Shown here one piece after another: positions 39,769 to 49,813 of a stretch of DNA of 64,000 bases. The stretch comes from Vibrio sp. YMD68 (GTDB lineage: Bacteria > Pseudomonadota > Gammaproteobacteria > Enterobacterales > Vibrionaceae), in the NCBI RefSeq assembly GCF_029958905.1, contig NZ_CP124614.1, positions 186,001 to 250,000 on the forward strand, in the 5' to 3' direction. Under the pieces are notes generated by a model. That model did no database searches. It was given only the letters and a program-made list of their open reading frames with translations, and had not been told where the DNA came from. The translations under genes and the position numbers were made by a program. Within the stretch, counting starts at the first letter, position 1; each line of letters begins with the position of its first letter.

Positions 39769-40287
39769 ATGGCTGAGAAACGCAATATCTTTCTTGTTGG
39801 CCCAATGGGCGCCGGCAAAAGTACAATTGGTAGACACCTTGCTCAACAACTGCATATGGAGTTTTTAGACTCCGATACAGTTATTGAAGAACGCACAGGT
39901 GCTGATATCGCATGGGTTTTTGATGTTGAGGGCGAAGAAGGCTTCCGTAAGCGAGAAGAATCTGTCATCAATGATCTAACTGACAAGCAAGGCATCGTTC
40001 TTGCGACAGGGGGCGGCTCTGTAAATAGTAAGGATAACCGTAATCGTCTATCTGCACGTGGCATTGTTGTTTACCTAGAAACAACAATTGAAAAGCAACT
40101 TGCGCGTACAAATCGCGACAAGAAGCGCCCGTTGCTACAAACGGATAATCCGAGAGATGTTTTAGAATCTTTGGCGGGTGAACGCAATAACCTCTACGAA
40201 GAAGTAGCGGATTATACCGTTCGTACCGATGACCAGAGTGCAAAAGTAGTAGCCAATCAGATCGTAAAAATGCTAGAAGAACGTTAA
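39769..40287 (+). CDS. aroK: Shikimate kinase I
   Basis: A 172-residue P-loop kinase that phosphorylates shikimate in the chorismate pathway. Walker A is [16 protein letters not shown] at residues 9-24. The shikimate-binding DSD in [14 protein letters not shown] and the VLATGGGSV loop are present, with the LID region near RDKKRPLL. aroB follows after 25 bp, the conserved aroKB pair. The pair lies downstream of the pilus genes, as hofQ-aroKB does in E. coli. Confidence 0.96.
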   Translation: MAEKRNIFLVGPMGAGKSTIGRHLAQQLHMEFLDSDTVIEERTGADIAWVFDVEGEEGFRKREESVINDLTDKQGIVLATGGGSVNSKDNRNRLSARGIVVYLETTIEKQLARTNRDKKRPLLQTDNPRDVLESLAGERNNLYEEVADYTVRTDDQSAKVVANQIVKMLEER

Positions 40288-40312
40288 GTCGTTTTTTATC
40301 GGAGAGCAAACC

Positions 40313-41419
40313 ATGGAACGGATTACGGTCAGTTTGGGCGAGCGAAGCTACCCAATCTCTATCGGTGCCGGATTATTTAATAATTCGGCACAACTTTTTT
40401 CTTCTTATATCGATCAAGCATTTTCTGCTTATCAGAAAGTAGTGGTTATCAGTAATGTGACCGTTGCTCCGCTTTATGCTGACCAAATTTTGGCTCAGTT
40501 TAAGCAGCTTGGTTGCGAAACCTCGTTACTCGAACTTCCCGATGGTGAGCAATACAAGAGCCTCGATACCTTCAATCAAGTCATGACCTTTCTGTTAGAA
40601 GGCAATTACAGCCGCGATGTGGTGGTGGTAGCGCTTGGTGGTGGTGTGATTGGTGACCTTGTTGGTTTTTCTGCGTCGTGCTATCAGCGCGGTGTGGACT
40701 TCATCCAAATTCCTACGACATTATTATCGCAAGTCGACTCTTCTGTTGGTGGGAAAACGGCGGTGAATCATCCACTCGGCAAAAATATGATTGGTGCCTT
40801 TTACCAACCTAAATCTGTCATCATTGATACCGACTGTTTAACTACCCTGCCAGAGCGTGAATTTGCAGCGGGCATTGCTGAAGTGATCAAATATGGCATC
40901 ATTTACGATGTCGCTTTTTTTGAGTGGCTAGAAGTCAATTTAGATAAACTCTATGCCCTTGATAAAGAAGCATTAAATTATGCAATATCTCGTTGCTGTG
41001 AAATCAAAGCGGAAGTCGTCGCTCAGGATGAAAAAGAGTCGGGTATTCGTGCTTTATTGAACCTAGGTCATACATTTGGTCATGCCATTGAAGCGGAACT
41101 AGGGTATGGTAATTGGTTGCATGGGGAAGCGGTTGCATCGGGCACGGTTATGGCGGCGAAAACAGCACAACTGCAAGGATTAATTTCTGAGCAGCAAGTT
41201 ACGCGAATCATTTCTATACTTAAAAATGCAAAGTTGCCGGTACACACCCCAGAAAGCATGGCTTTTGGTGATTTTATGAAGCACATGATAAGAGACAAAA
41301 AGGTATTGGCCGGAGAACTTCGCTTAGTGCTACCCACCAGTATCGGTACTGCTGAAGTCGTTAAAGGTGTTCCTGAATCTGTACTTGAGCAAGCCATTGA
41401 TTTTTGTCGTAGCGTATAA
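40313..41419 (+). CDS. aroB: 3-Dehydroquinate synthase
   Basis: A 368-residue NAD-dependent metalloenzyme that cyclises DAHP to 3-dehydroquinate. It contains [16 protein letters not shown] (NAD-binding), [20 protein letters not shown] near residue 140, and the metal ligands in [11 protein letters not shown] and [10 protein letters not shown]. Length is normal. GGAG lies 8 bases before the ATG. It is transcribed with aroK and probably into damX (41-bp gap). Confidence 0.97.
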   Translation: MERITVSLGERSYPISIGAGLFNNSAQLFSSYIDQAFSAYQKVVVISNVTVAPLYADQILAQFKQLGCETSLLELPDGEQYKSLDTFNQVMTFLLEGNYSRDVVVVALGGGVIGDLVGFSASCYQRGVDFIQIPTTLLSQVDSSVGGKTAVNHPLGKNMIGAFYQPKSVIIDTDCLTTLPEREFAAGIAEVIKYGIIYDVAFFEWLEVNLDKLYALDKEALNYAISRCCEIKAEVVAQDEKESGIRALLNLGHTFGHAIEAELGYGNWLHGEAVASGTVMAAKTAQLQGLISEQQVTRIISILKNAKLPVHTPESMAFGDFMKHMIRDKKVLAGELRLVLPTSIGTAEVVKGVPESVLEQAIDFCRSV

Positions 41420-41459
41420 TTTTATTTTATAGACAGTCATCTGTCAGTAGGACGGCCTA

Positions 41460-42953
41460 ATGAGTTTAACGCATGAATCACGTGTGTTGGAATTAGAGTC
41501 TCAAACCGAGTTGCTAGAGCGTTTACAGCTATTGACTAATTTCGGCTCCAATCTTGTCACCGTCGGTGGTGAGATTGGCGCGGGAAAATCGTGGTTGGCG
41601 CAACGTTACCTAGAAGCTTGGGCGCAAGATAAAAATCAATCATTGTTGATGTGTCACCCCAATCAAGATGATCCTCAACGCCGTTCTACTATTTTAAATC
41701 AGATCATTTCCAACGCTCTTTTTAGCCCCCAAGATTCCCTTGTTGATAGCCTTGAGCAAATCTTAGAAGGCGAACCTTGTGATCTCGTCATTGTGGTTGA
41801 TGATGCCCACTTATTGACCGAGTCGTTTATTTCAGAGCTGTGGATGTTGGTTCTTGAAGCGCAAAGTAATCCCCATTGGAGCATTAACGTCGTTCTGTTT
41901 GCTAAATCAAATAGCATCGAGGGTTTGCTAACCCGTTTAAGCTACGGACAAGAGCACAAGCCGATTGAATTAGAGGTTGATGCACTACGTTCAGAAGAGG
42001 CGGAACGGTTCTTTGAATTTCTTGTCGTTCGATATGTGGATGATAATCTCGAAAAACGAGTTCGTCAGGTGTACAAAAAGACCCCGCCTTTACCGGGTGC
42101 AATCATGGCATTAGGAGATCATAAAGTGGAAAAACGTATCATCATTCGTTCGATTGTGGGCTCTCCTGGCAAAATCGCTGCACTCATTATTTTACTCTTA
42201 TTGATTATTGGCGGTGGTTACTATTGGATGATTAGCCAGCCTTCTCCGGACGAGAAAGCGCAACAGATAACCGATAGCCTTGAACAAACCGTTATCCCAA
42301 CACTTCCTAGTGTCTCTTCATCGGTTACCACGATGGACGGAGAGTCGCTTGAGAATGAAAACCAAGATGGCGCTGAACGTGTTGATCCAAGCTACCAGGG
42401 TGCGATTGATGACAGTATGTCACTCCCTCCGGATGTGGTAGGCGAAACGGCAAGTGTAGGGCTCGCTGATGATGATCAGCAACGTGTCGTGATTAACTCG
42501 GATGTTGTTGATGCCCTGTTAGATGATAAACCGGCGGACACCAGCACGATTGACAATGCCATTGCAGACGCTCAGCAACAAGCTGATGCGGATGTTGAAG
42601 CAGAATCTGTGATTGAAGCCGAATCCGCACCGAGTGAAAAAATCATCACATTCTCATTTTCTCGCGAGGCATTGAAGGCATTTTCACCGCGTAGCTACAC
42701 GCTCCAACTCGCTGCCATGAACTCGTTAACCGAAGTCCAAGAATTTATCGAGCAGTACGCTATCGAAGATCAAGTTCGTGTTTATCCAACAATGCGAAAT
42801 GACATTGAGTGGTACATTGTGACTTATGAAAACTACCCAACGATTCAGGTTGCCAGAGACGCTGTCGATACACTGCCAGAAGAGCTGCGTGAGCTTGGGC
42901 CTTGGGCCAAATCAATGAGTCAGGTTCATCGAGAAATCGATCGTGAGAAATAA
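41460..42953 (+). CDS. damX: Cell division protein DamX (AAA ATPase and SPOR domains)
   Basis: A 497-residue bitopic protein. An N-terminal ATPase-like domain has VGGEIGAGKSWLAQRYL (Walker A) and DLVIVVDDAH (Walker B). One membrane span lies near 239-258 (KIAALIILLLLIIGGGYYW), followed by an acidic, low-complexity periplasmic linker rich in D, E and S. A C-terminal SPOR domain begins near 413 (YTLQLAAMNSLTEVQEFI). It localises to the division septum. Position between aroB and dam is conserved. Confidence 0.94.
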   Translation: MSLTHESRVLELESQTELLERLQLLTNFGSNLVTVGGEIGAGKSWLAQRYLEAWAQDKNQSLLMCHPNQDDPQRRSTILNQIISNALFSPQDSLVDSLEQILEGEPCDLVIVVDDAHLLTESFISELWMLVLEAQSNPHWSINVVLFAKSNSIEGLLTRLSYGQEHKPIELEVDALRSEEAERFFEFLVVRYVDDNLEKRVRQVYKKTPPLPGAIMALGDHKVEKRIIIRSIVGSPGKIAALIILLLLIIGGGYYWMISQPSPDEKAQQITDSLEQTVIPTLPSVSSSVTTMDGESLENENQDGAERVDPSYQGAIDDSMSLPPDVVGETASVGLADDDQQRVVINSDVVDALLDDKPADTSTIDNAIADAQQQADADVEAESVIEAESAPSEKIITFSFSREALKAFSPRSYTLQLAAMNSLTEVQEFIEQYAIEDQVRVYPTMRNDIEWYIVTYENYPTIQVARDAVDTLPEELRELGPWAKSMSQVHREIDREK

Positions 42954-43022
42954 CGCTGAGCTTAATGCGAAAATATGTTACATTTCGCAGCCTTATTTTG
43001 TGGTGGATAAACAGAGCAGTAA

Positions 43023-43868
43023 ATGAAAAAGCAGCGTGCCTTTTTAAAATGGGCGGGTGGAAAATATGGCCTCGTTGAAGATATTCAACATCACCTGCCT
43101 CCTGCTCGTAAGTTAATAGAACCCTTTATTGGGGCGGGTTCCGTTTTCCTTAATACAGATTTTGAGCAATACCTGCTGGCTGACATTAACCCGGACCTCA
43201 TTAACTTATACAATCTTCTTAAAGAGCAACCCGAGCTTTATATTTCAGAAGCCAAGCGTTGGTTCACCCCACACCATAATCAAAAAGAGGTGTACTTAGA
43301 CGTACGCGCCCAATTCAATGCAACCGATGATGTGATGTATCGTTCATTGGCCTTTCTGTATATGAACCGTTTTGGCTTTAATGGCTTGTGCCGTTATAAC
43401 AAAAAAGGTGGGTTTAACGTCCCGTTTGGCTCATACAAAAAACCCTACTTTCCAGAGGCGGAACTCGAATTTTTTGCGCAAAAAGCCAAGAAAGCGACTT
43501 TTATCTGTGAAGGCTACGTTGAGACATTCAAGCGGGCTCGAAAAGGCTGCGTGGTTTATTGTGATCCTCCTTATGCGCCATTGTCGACGACATCCAACTT
43601 TACCTCATACGCAGGAAATGGGTTCTCACTTGACGACCAAGCGGCTCTAGCGGATATAGCAGAGAAAACCGCTTATGAGCGCGGTATCCCGGTATTGATT
43701 TCGAATCATGATACAACGCTGACTCGTCGTCTTTATCACGGCGCACAACTCAACACTGTGAAAGTAAAACGAACCATCAGTCGCAATGGTGCTGGGCGCA
43801 ATAAAGTGGATGAGCTACTTGCGCTGTTTTACGAAAAACAAAATCACACTGCAGACAAATCACTTTAA
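43023..43868 (+). CDS. dam: DNA adenine methylase Dam
   Basis: A 281-residue N6-adenine methyltransferase of GATC sites, acting in mismatch repair, replication timing and, in vibrios, viability. The S-adenosylmethionine motif is FLKWAGGKYGLVEDI with ELIEPF-like FIGAGSVF downstream. The catalytic motif is VYCDPPYAPLS near residue 179. GAGCAGTAA precedes the ATG. It follows damX by 69 bp and precedes rpe; a repeat-rich gap of 229 bp lies after it. Confidence 0.96.
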   Translation: MKKQRAFLKWAGGKYGLVEDIQHHLPPARKLIEPFIGAGSVFLNTDFEQYLLADINPDLINLYNLLKEQPELYISEAKRWFTPHHNQKEVYLDVRAQFNATDDVMYRSLAFLYMNRFGFNGLCRYNKKGGFNVPFGSYKKPYFPEAELEFFAQKAKKATFICEGYVETFKRARKGCVVYCDPPYAPLSTTSNFTSYAGNGFSLDDQAALADIAEKTAYERGIPVLISNHDTTLTRRLYHGAQLNTVKVKRTISRNGAGRNKVDELLALFYEKQNHTADKSL

Positions 43869-43940
43869 GCACTAGGATCTCACGACTGGCTTCTGTAGAA
43901 TTGCGCGCGAAACTTGTTCAATTTCCCGTTTTAGTTAAAT

Positions 43941-43996
43941 CGCGAACTCGTTAAATCCGCGAACTCGTTAAATCCGCGAACTCGTTAAATCGCGAA
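43941..43996 (+). repeat. Three tandem 17-bp repeats between dam and rpe
   Basis: CGCGAACTCGTTAAATC occurs at 43941-43957 and 43958-43974, with a third copy missing its last base at 43975-43990, then CGCGAA. The unit includes CGCG and an AT-rich half. Confidence 0.92.
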
Positions 43997-44041
43997 TTGA
44001 ATGGGTTATGTATCCGTTTGGTTGTGTATCCCATTAGGTAT

Positions 44042-44089
44042 TTTAAGCACGCATTTAAGTACGGACTTAAGCACAAATTTAAACATAGA
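44042..44089 (+). repeat. Four 12-bp units directly upstream of rpe
   Basis: TTTAAGCACGCA, TTTAAGTACGGA, CTTAAGCACAAA and TTTAAACATAGA follow each other in register, ending 8 bp before the rpe ATG and overlapping its ribosome-binding region. Confidence 0.8.
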
Positions 44090-44097
44090 GGCTAGGT

Positions 44098-44772
44098 ATG
44101 AAAGATTTTCTCATCGCTCCATCCATTTTATCGGCGGATTTTGCTCGCCTAGGCGCAGACGTTGAAAAAGTACTCGCAGACGGTGCCGATGTTGTGCACT
44201 TTGATGTGATGGATAACCATTACGTACCTAACCTAACGTTCGGTGCGCCAATCTGTAAAGCACTACGAGACTATGGCATTACTGCACCAATCGATGTTCA
44301 TCTTATGGTGAAGCCAGTCGATCGCATTATCCCAGACTTTGCGAAAGCGGGCGCGACGATGATTACGTTCCATGTCGAAGCCTCTGAGCACGTTGATCGT
44401 ACTTTACAGCTCATCAAAGAACATGGTTGCCAAGCGGGCGTGGTATTAAACCCTGCAACCCCATTGTCTTGTCTTGAGTTTATTATGGATAAGGTCGACA
44501 TGATTCTTCTGATGTCGGTGAATCCAGGGTTTGGTGGTCAATCGTTTATTCCTCATGCTCTTGATAAACTTCGTTCTGTTCGTAAGATGATTGATGAATC
44601 TGGCCGTGATATTCGCTTAGAGATTGATGGTGGCGTTAAAGTCGATAACATTCGTGAGATTGCCGAAGCCGGCGCCGATATGTTTGTTGCAGGTTCGGCG
44701 ATATTTGGTCGTCCTGATTACAAAGAAGTCATTGACGAAATGCGCGCTGAGCTTGCAAAAGTTAACGCATAA
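44098..44772 (+). CDS. rpe: Ribulose-phosphate 3-epimerase
   Basis: A 224-residue TIM-barrel metalloenzyme that interconverts ribulose-5-phosphate and xylulose-5-phosphate. It begins [14 protein letters not shown]. Metal and catalytic residues lie in [20 protein letters not shown] and [12 protein letters not shown], and the phosphate loop is in FVAGSAIFG. Length is normal. It sits in the conserved dam-rpe-gph-trpS order; a terminator follows it. Confidence 0.97.
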   Translation: MKDFLIAPSILSADFARLGADVEKVLADGADVVHFDVMDNHYVPNLTFGAPICKALRDYGITAPIDVHLMVKPVDRIIPDFAKAGATMITFHVEASEHVDRTLQLIKEHGCQAGVVLNPATPLSCLEFIMDKVDMILLMSVNPGFGGQSFIPHALDKLRSVRKMIDESGRDIRLEIDGGVKVDNIREIAEAGADMFVAGSAIFGRPDYKEVIDEMRAELAKVNA

Positions 44773-44819
44773 AAGTAGAACTAAGATCTGTTGACCTAAA
44801 ATCAAAAATTTAGATTAAG

Positions 44820-44842
44820 GGGGGCTCATTAGCCCCTTTTTT
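44820..44842 (+). terminator. Terminator after rpe
   Basis: GGGGCT, loop CATT, AGCCCC, then six T. It would reduce read-through into gph. Confidence 0.85.
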
Positions 44843-44892
44843 ACGTCTTGTTGCTCAACCTTTAAGACGAACATAATAAATAGGAAAGTAAG

Positions 44893-45579
44893 ATGCCATT
44901 AAGCTCAATAAAACTGATTGCCTTCGATTTAGATGGAACCCTGTTAGATAGCGTGCCAGATCTGGCGATCGCTGCTGACCTTGCTGTCAAAGCCTTGGGT
45001 TTCCCATCTGTAACGGAAGAACAAGTTCGTGACTATGTTGGTAACGGTGCAGACATATTAATTGGCCGATCGCTCAGCCAGAATTTAACCGTGAATCCAG
45101 AGTTGAGTGAAGAGACTCGCCGCAAAGCGCGCATCTTGTTTGATGACTTTTATGAGCAAGGCGGTCATAAGCTGAGCCACCTTTACCCATCGGTTAAAGA
45201 GACTCTCGCTGCGCTCTCCAAAGCGGGCTTTACGATGGCTATCGTGACCAACAAGCCGACGAAATTTGTGCCGGACGTGCTTGCTCAGCATGATATTGCT
45301 CAGTACTTTACTGATGTCATTGGTGGCGATACTTTCGCGAACAAAAAACCGGATCCGATGGCGTTAAACTGGTTGCTAGAAAAACATGGCGTTAAAGCGG
45401 ATGAAATGCTGATGGTCGGGGACTCGAGTAATGATATCAAAGCCGCCAAAAACGCCGGTTGCTATTCATTTGGTCTTACCTATGGTTATAACCACGGTGA
45501 GCCGATTTCTGCGTCTAACCCTGACTATGTGGCTGATGATATTGGTCAATTGCTCGAAGTCGTTCTCGTTTCAGCGTAA
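44893..45579 (+). CDS. gph: Phosphoglycolate phosphatase
   Basis: A 228-residue HAD-superfamily phosphatase that clears 2-phosphoglycolate formed during DNA repair. HAD motif I is AFDLDGTLLDSVPDLA at residues 10-25, motif II is in AIVTNKP, motif III is KKPDPMAL and motif IV is MLMVGDSSNDIKAAKNAG. The cap domain is the helical type. GGAAAG lies 7 bases before the ATG. It is followed by a terminator and trpS. Confidence 0.95.
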   Translation: MPLSSIKLIAFDLDGTLLDSVPDLAIAADLAVKALGFPSVTEEQVRDYVGNGADILIGRSLSQNLTVNPELSEETRRKARILFDDFYEQGGHKLSHLYPSVKETLAALSKAGFTMAIVTNKPTKFVPDVLAQHDIAQYFTDVIGGDTFANKKPDPMALNWLLEKHGVKADEMLMVGDSSNDIKAAKNAGCYSFGLTYGYNHGEPISASNPDYVADDIGQLLEVVLVSA

Positions 45580-45637
45580 AGCTCAGAAAAGTTACCACAA
45601 TCCTCTAGTAATATACTTGCCAATGAGTACACTGCTA

Positions 45638-45670
45638 AAATCGTGTTGATCAATTCGACACGGTTTTTTT
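45638..45670 (+). terminator. Terminator between gph and trpS
   Basis: AAATCGTGTTGA pairs with TCGACACGGTTT (two G-U pairs) around TCAAT, followed by T. trpS therefore likely has its own promoter or partial read-through. Confidence 0.8.
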
Positions 45671-45704
45671 AATTAATCATTATGAAGTCAAAGGAATCAT
45701 TAGC

Positions 45705-46724
45705 ATGAGCAAACCCATTGTATTCAGTGGCGTTCAACCGTCAGGTGAACTTAGTATCGGCAACTACTTGGGTGCTCTACGTCAATGGCAACAGATGCAA
45801 GATGACTATAATTGCCACTACTGTGTTGTAGACCTTCACGCTGTTACGGTTCGTCAGGACCCAAAAGCACTCAATGAAGCGACTCTAGATGCACTCGCAA
45901 TTTGTCTTGCGGTTGGTGTTGATCCAAAGAAGAGCACGCTATTTGTTCAGTCACATGCACCAGAGCATGCTCAGCTTGGTTGGCTTCTTAACTGTTACAC
46001 TCAAATGGGCGAGCTGAGCCGAATGACTCAGTTTAAAGATAAGTCAGCTCGCTATGCAAACGATGTTAATGCGGGTCTATTTGGTTACCCAGTGTTGATG
46101 GCGGCGGATATTTTACTGTACGGAACACATCAAGTTCCGGTTGGTAATGATCAGAAGCAGCACTTAGAGCTTGCTCGTGATATCGCGACACGTTTTAACA
46201 ATGTGTATAGCACACCAGAACAACCAATCTTCCAAATCCCAGAGCCTTACATTCCAACCGTAAATGCGCGTGTCATGAGCTTACAAGACGCTTCTAAGAA
46301 GATGTCTAAGTCAGACGATAATCGTAAGAACGTAATTACTCTGCTTGAAGATCCTAAATCGATCCTTAAAAAGATTAATAAAGCTCAAACGGATACAGAA
46401 ACACCGCCACGTATTGCTAATGATTGGGAAAACAAAGCGGGTATTTCGAACCTAATGGGTTTGTACTCTGCGGCAACGGGTAAAACGTTCGAAGAGATTG
46501 AGGCTGACTATCAAGGCGTCGAAATGTACGGCCCATTTAAGAAAGATGTGGGTCAGGCGATTGTCGCTATGTTGGAGCCCATTCAAGCGGAATACCATCG
46601 TATTCGTGAAGATCGCACGTACTTAAACAGTGTCATGAAAACGGGTGCTGAAAAAGCATCAGCACGAGCAGAAGTAACGTTGAAAAAAGCGTACGAAGCG
46701 GTGGGTTTTGTTACCCGTCCATAA
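45705..46724 (+). CDS. trpS: Tryptophanyl-tRNA synthetase
   Basis: A 339-residue class I aminoacyl-tRNA synthetase. The HIGH-type motif lies in [18 protein letters not shown] and the KMSKS motif in [10 protein letters not shown] near residue 200. Tryptophan-pocket residues lie in [12 protein letters not shown] and [17 protein letters not shown]. Length is normal. AAGGAATC precedes the ATG. Confidence 0.97.
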   Translation: MSKPIVFSGVQPSGELSIGNYLGALRQWQQMQDDYNCHYCVVDLHAVTVRQDPKALNEATLDALAICLAVGVDPKKSTLFVQSHAPEHAQLGWLLNCYTQMGELSRMTQFKDKSARYANDVNAGLFGYPVLMAADILLYGTHQVPVGNDQKQHLELARDIATRFNNVYSTPEQPIFQIPEPYIPTVNARVMSLQDASKKMSKSDDNRKNVITLLEDPKSILKKINKAQTDTETPPRIANDWENKAGISNLMGLYSAATGKTFEEIEADYQGVEMYGPFKKDVGQAIVAMLEPIQAEYHRIREDRTYLNSVMKTGAEKASARAEVTLKKAYEAVGFVTRP

Positions 46725-46778
46725 TACGAACACAGAGTCTTCGTTGATTCTATTACGACAATAGCACCGTGATTGTTC

Positions 46779-46810
46779 AAAGCCTTTAGCCATGCTAAGG
46801 GCTTTTTTAT
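46779..46810 (+). terminator. Terminator after trpS
   Basis: AAAGCCTTTAGC, CAT loop, GCTAAGGGCTTTTTT. Strong stem and T tract. Confidence 0.9.
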
Positions 46811-46915
46811 TTATAAATCCATCAGTTATCTACAAGTCCCGACCAAACCTATCTTTCCGTTTACTTTGCTTGTTGAAAGCATGCGCTCCATTCAGCTATT
46901 TGATTTGGATATGAG

Positions 46916-46929
46916 ATCGAGATCTCGAT
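46916..46929. promoter_or_regulatory. 14-bp perfect palindrome upstream of the nuclease gene
   Basis: ATCGAGATCTCGAT, about 140 bp before the nuclease ATG. The palindrome and its flank contain two GATC sites. It could be an operator. Confidence 0.45.
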
Positions 46930-47068
46930 AAATAGGGTGAATGTTTCTATTGCTTACATAAAAGTCCAACACTGAGCGGGCAAAATAAAAACGACAATTC
47001 AATTAACGTGACATGGAACACCATCTTAAATGCAACACGACATTCTTGATGGTACTCAGAGGTAGATA

Positions 47069-49666
47069 ATGGAAACCAAATTTACACGTAGCTTGCTTGC
47101 TCTTGTGGTGGGTTCAACGCTGGCTGCACCCGCACTCGCTGATGTGATTCTTTCTCAATATGTGGAAGGCACCAGTTACAACAAAGCCATCGAAATTGCC
47201 AACACCGGTGATACCGCCGTGAGTTTAGATGACTTTCAATTGGCTAAATCAAGCAATGGTAATGGCTCATGGGGAAGCACTTTGTCTCTTGCCGGCAAAG
47301 TGATTGAGGCGAATCAAGTCTTAGTGATTTCTCACTCAAGCGCAAGCCAGGCGATACAAGACGTCACCAATGAGAATAACGGCTCAGTGGTGAACTTTAA
47401 TGGCGATGATCCGATAGCACTGCTCAATGCTGATGGCAGAGTTCATGACATGTTAGGCATTATGGGCGATGTTGATTGGGGTAAAGATGTGACTTTGGTT
47501 CGCGCTGACCTTACCCCTTCTAGCACTTACCAAGCATCTCAATGGGTGGCACAAGCGACTGACAATATTGAAGGCTTAGGAGCGTTGGAAGCGGTTGAAT
47601 TGCCACAAGCCTTTGCTTGTACTCAAAACGATTCAACGCCAGTCTTTACTGCTATTCAAGATATCCAAGGAGAAGGGGCCAGCTCTCCGTTTATCAGTGG
47701 CTACCCATATATTACGGATGAGGAACATTTCGTTGAAGGTGTGGTAACGGCGGTGACCACAGGGCTGACGAAAGGGTTTTATCTTCAGGCTTTAAATGAC
47801 GACTATAACTCAAGCACGTCTGAAGGATTGTTTGTTCATACCAACTCATCTCAATCAGACTTAGTGGCTGGTGATGTTGTTTGTGTCAAAGGCAAGGTTC
47901 AAGAGTATTACAGCCATACTCAGCTAAAAGTGGAAAACAACAACTGGATCAAGGTCAGTGATCAAACGGCACCTTCCGCTGTTGCCATTGAAATACTAGA
48001 AAGCGATGAGAATTTCGAACAAACTCTAGAGCGCTATGAAGGCATGTTGGTCAAAACCACAGAAGCGCTTGATATGCGTGTGACACGTACATTTGGCTAT
48101 GACTATGCCGGGCGTCGTAACAATATGGTGCTGGCGCAAGGTGAAATTAATATGCAGCCAAACCAATTGTATGCGGCAGGCTCTGAGCAAGCGAATGAGC
48201 AAAATCTGCGTAATAAACTGGCTCGAGTATTTGTTGAGACCGATCAGAAAGCCCCCAACGGACAGATCCCGTACTATCCAGACTTTGGCCGCACAGATAT
48301 CGATCAAAATGGGTCAACGGAAGATTACATTCGCATCGATGATTCGATTATTGGTCTAGAAGGTGTTTTAAGTTATAGCTACGGCGAGTATCGACTCATT
48401 GCGACCAATCAATTGAGCCGTGATAATTTTGTTCGCAACGATCCTCGTACTGAACGCCCTCAAATGAATCGAGGTGATTTACGTATCGCGACGTTCAATG
48501 TATTGAACTACTTCAATTCTCCATTTGGTGGTGATGCGAATTTACATGGCGACAACCGCGGTGCAAATAGCTACGAAGAGTTTGAAGTTCAACAGCAAAA
48601 AATCGTCAATGCTATTTTGTTACTTGATGCCGACATCATTGGCTTGATGGAAATTGAAAACAATGGGTTTGGTGCCAGCGGAGCGATTACGCAACTCGTC
48701 GATCAAATTAACTTGCGCATCCCGAAACAAAAAGATCACTATAAATTTGTGGCGATCGATTCGAATCAAGACGGTGAGACGAATCACCTAGATTCTATTG
48801 GGACCGATGTTATTACCACGGGTGTGATTTATCGCAGTAAGGCTGTGAAGTTAAAACAGAGCCGTGTGATTGCGATGCCAAGTCAACTGGCACCTGAAGT
48901 GATCGATGATAAGGGCAAAGTGATTGAAAGTGGTAAAAACTATCAACGTGATTCTCTTGCTCCTACGTTTAAAGTGAAAGGGACCAAAGAGAGAATCACC
49001 GTTGCGGTGAATCACCTTAAATCGAAAGGCTCAAAATGTTGGGAGGATGCAGCTCCGATAGAGCAAGGTGGTCAGGGTGGGGTTGACGCCGACAAGCAAG
49101 GGTCGTGTGAAAATTTCCGAGTTGCGGCAGTGGTTGCGTTAGGTGAAGCACTGGAAGAGATCAAAGGGCATAAAGTCATTCTTGGCGATATGAATGCGTA
49201 TGGTAAGGAAGATCCAATGCTTATCCTTACCGATTACAGTGCTGAGAAGTACGGCAAAGCGATCAAAGCAGCACGTAATACCTTTATTGCGGGTGAACCA
49301 CAATTTGGAGATGACGGCGCTGTGATCACCAAGAGTTTCGGTTACATCAATGCGGTTGAGATGCACCATCCAAAAAGTTGGAGTTACTCATACAATGATG
49401 AAGTCGGTGCTTTAGATCACTTACTGATCAGTGAGAGCTTAGCGGAAAAAGTGGTGGACGCGACAGATTGGCATATCAATGGCGGAGAATCGACGCTGTT
49501 TGATTACAACGAAGAGTTCAAAGGTGATTTTCCGAAATACCAAGATCACTACCGTTCATCTGACCATGATCCTGCCGTTCTAGAGTTACAGATGGGAGGT
49601 TCATTTGGCCTAGGCGCACTAGTGTCGATGTTCGGTCTGATGATGTGGCGACGTCGTGATTCCTAG
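47069..49666 (+). CDS. Extracellular nuclease of the ExeM/NucH (Xds-like) family, GlyGly-CTERM anchored
   Basis: An 865-residue secreted DNase. A signal peptide (cleavage after TLAAPALA) is followed by a lamin-tail domain (about 25-150), an OB-like region and a C-terminal endonuclease/exonuclease/phosphatase domain from about residue 470. That domain has LRIATFNVLNYFNS, IIGLMEIENNG with the catalytic Glu, ILGDMNAYG, and SSDHDPAVLEL with the catalytic His. The end is a GlyGly-CTERM sorting signal (MGGSFGLGALVSMFGLMMW then RRR). The V. cholerae homologue Xds degrades extracellular DNA; I infer the same role here. Confidence 0.92.
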   Translation: METKFTRSLLALVVGSTLAAPALADVILSQYVEGTSYNKAIEIANTGDTAVSLDDFQLAKSSNGNGSWGSTLSLAGKVIEANQVLVISHSSASQAIQDVTNENNGSVVNFNGDDPIALLNADGRVHDMLGIMGDVDWGKDVTLVRADLTPSSTYQASQWVAQATDNIEGLGALEAVELPQAFACTQNDSTPVFTAIQDIQGEGASSPFISGYPYITDEEHFVEGVVTAVTTGLTKGFYLQALNDDYNSSTSEGLFVHTNSSQSDLVAGDVVCVKGKVQEYYSHTQLKVENNNWIKVSDQTAPSAVAIEILESDENFEQTLERYEGMLVKTTEALDMRVTRTFGYDYAGRRNNMVLAQGEINMQPNQLYAAGSEQANEQNLRNKLARVFVETDQKAPNGQIPYYPDFGRTDIDQNGSTEDYIRIDDSIIGLEGVLSYSYGEYRLIATNQLSRDNFVRNDPRTERPQMNRGDLRIATFNVLNYFNSPFGGDANLHGDNRGANSYEEFEVQQQKIVNAILLLDADIIGLMEIENNGFGASGAITQLVDQINLRIPKQKDHYKFVAIDSNQDGETNHLDSIGTDVITTGVIYRSKAVKLKQSRVIAMPSQLAPEVIDDKGKVIESGKNYQRDSLAPTFKVKGTKERITVAVNHLKSKGSKCWEDAAPIEQGGQGGVDADKQGSCENFRVAAVVALGEALEEIKGHKVILGDMNAYGKEDPMLILTDYSAEKYGKAIKAARNTFIAGEPQFGDDGAVITKSFGYINAVEMHHPKSWSYSYNDEVGALDHLLISESLAEKVVDATDWHINGGESTLFDYNEEFKGDFPKYQDHYRSSDHDPAVLELQMGGSFGLGALVSMFGLMMWRRRDS

Positions 49667-49693
49667 CGTCTAGCTCATTCAAGTGTAAAACGT

Positions 49694-49717
49694 TAAGGCC
49701 AGTGTTTACTGGCCTTA
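49694..49717 (+). terminator. Terminator after the nuclease gene
   Basis: TAAGGCCAGT, GTTT loop, ACTGGCCTTA with a following T-rich stretch. Confidence 0.88.
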
Positions 49718-49813
49718 TTTCATTTTTTTCAGCGTTAATACTTGCCTTTCCTACTTGGTATTGCACAATACCGCCCTCTGAAATGTTTCAATGTGTTGAG
49801 CTGTATTGTTGCC

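Larger units (their letters stand above)
46725..47068 (+). other. trpS-nuclease intergenic region
   Basis: 344 bp holding the trpS terminator and the nuclease promoter region, including a perfect 14-bp palindrome ATCGAGATCTCGAT at 46916-46929. No gene is seen. Confidence 0.75.

Noticed and set aside
47069..49666. Nuclease as part of a phage or defence island
   Set aside because: It has a signal peptide, a lamin-tail domain and a GlyGly-CTERM anchor, and neighbours are housekeeping genes; it is a secreted enzyme.
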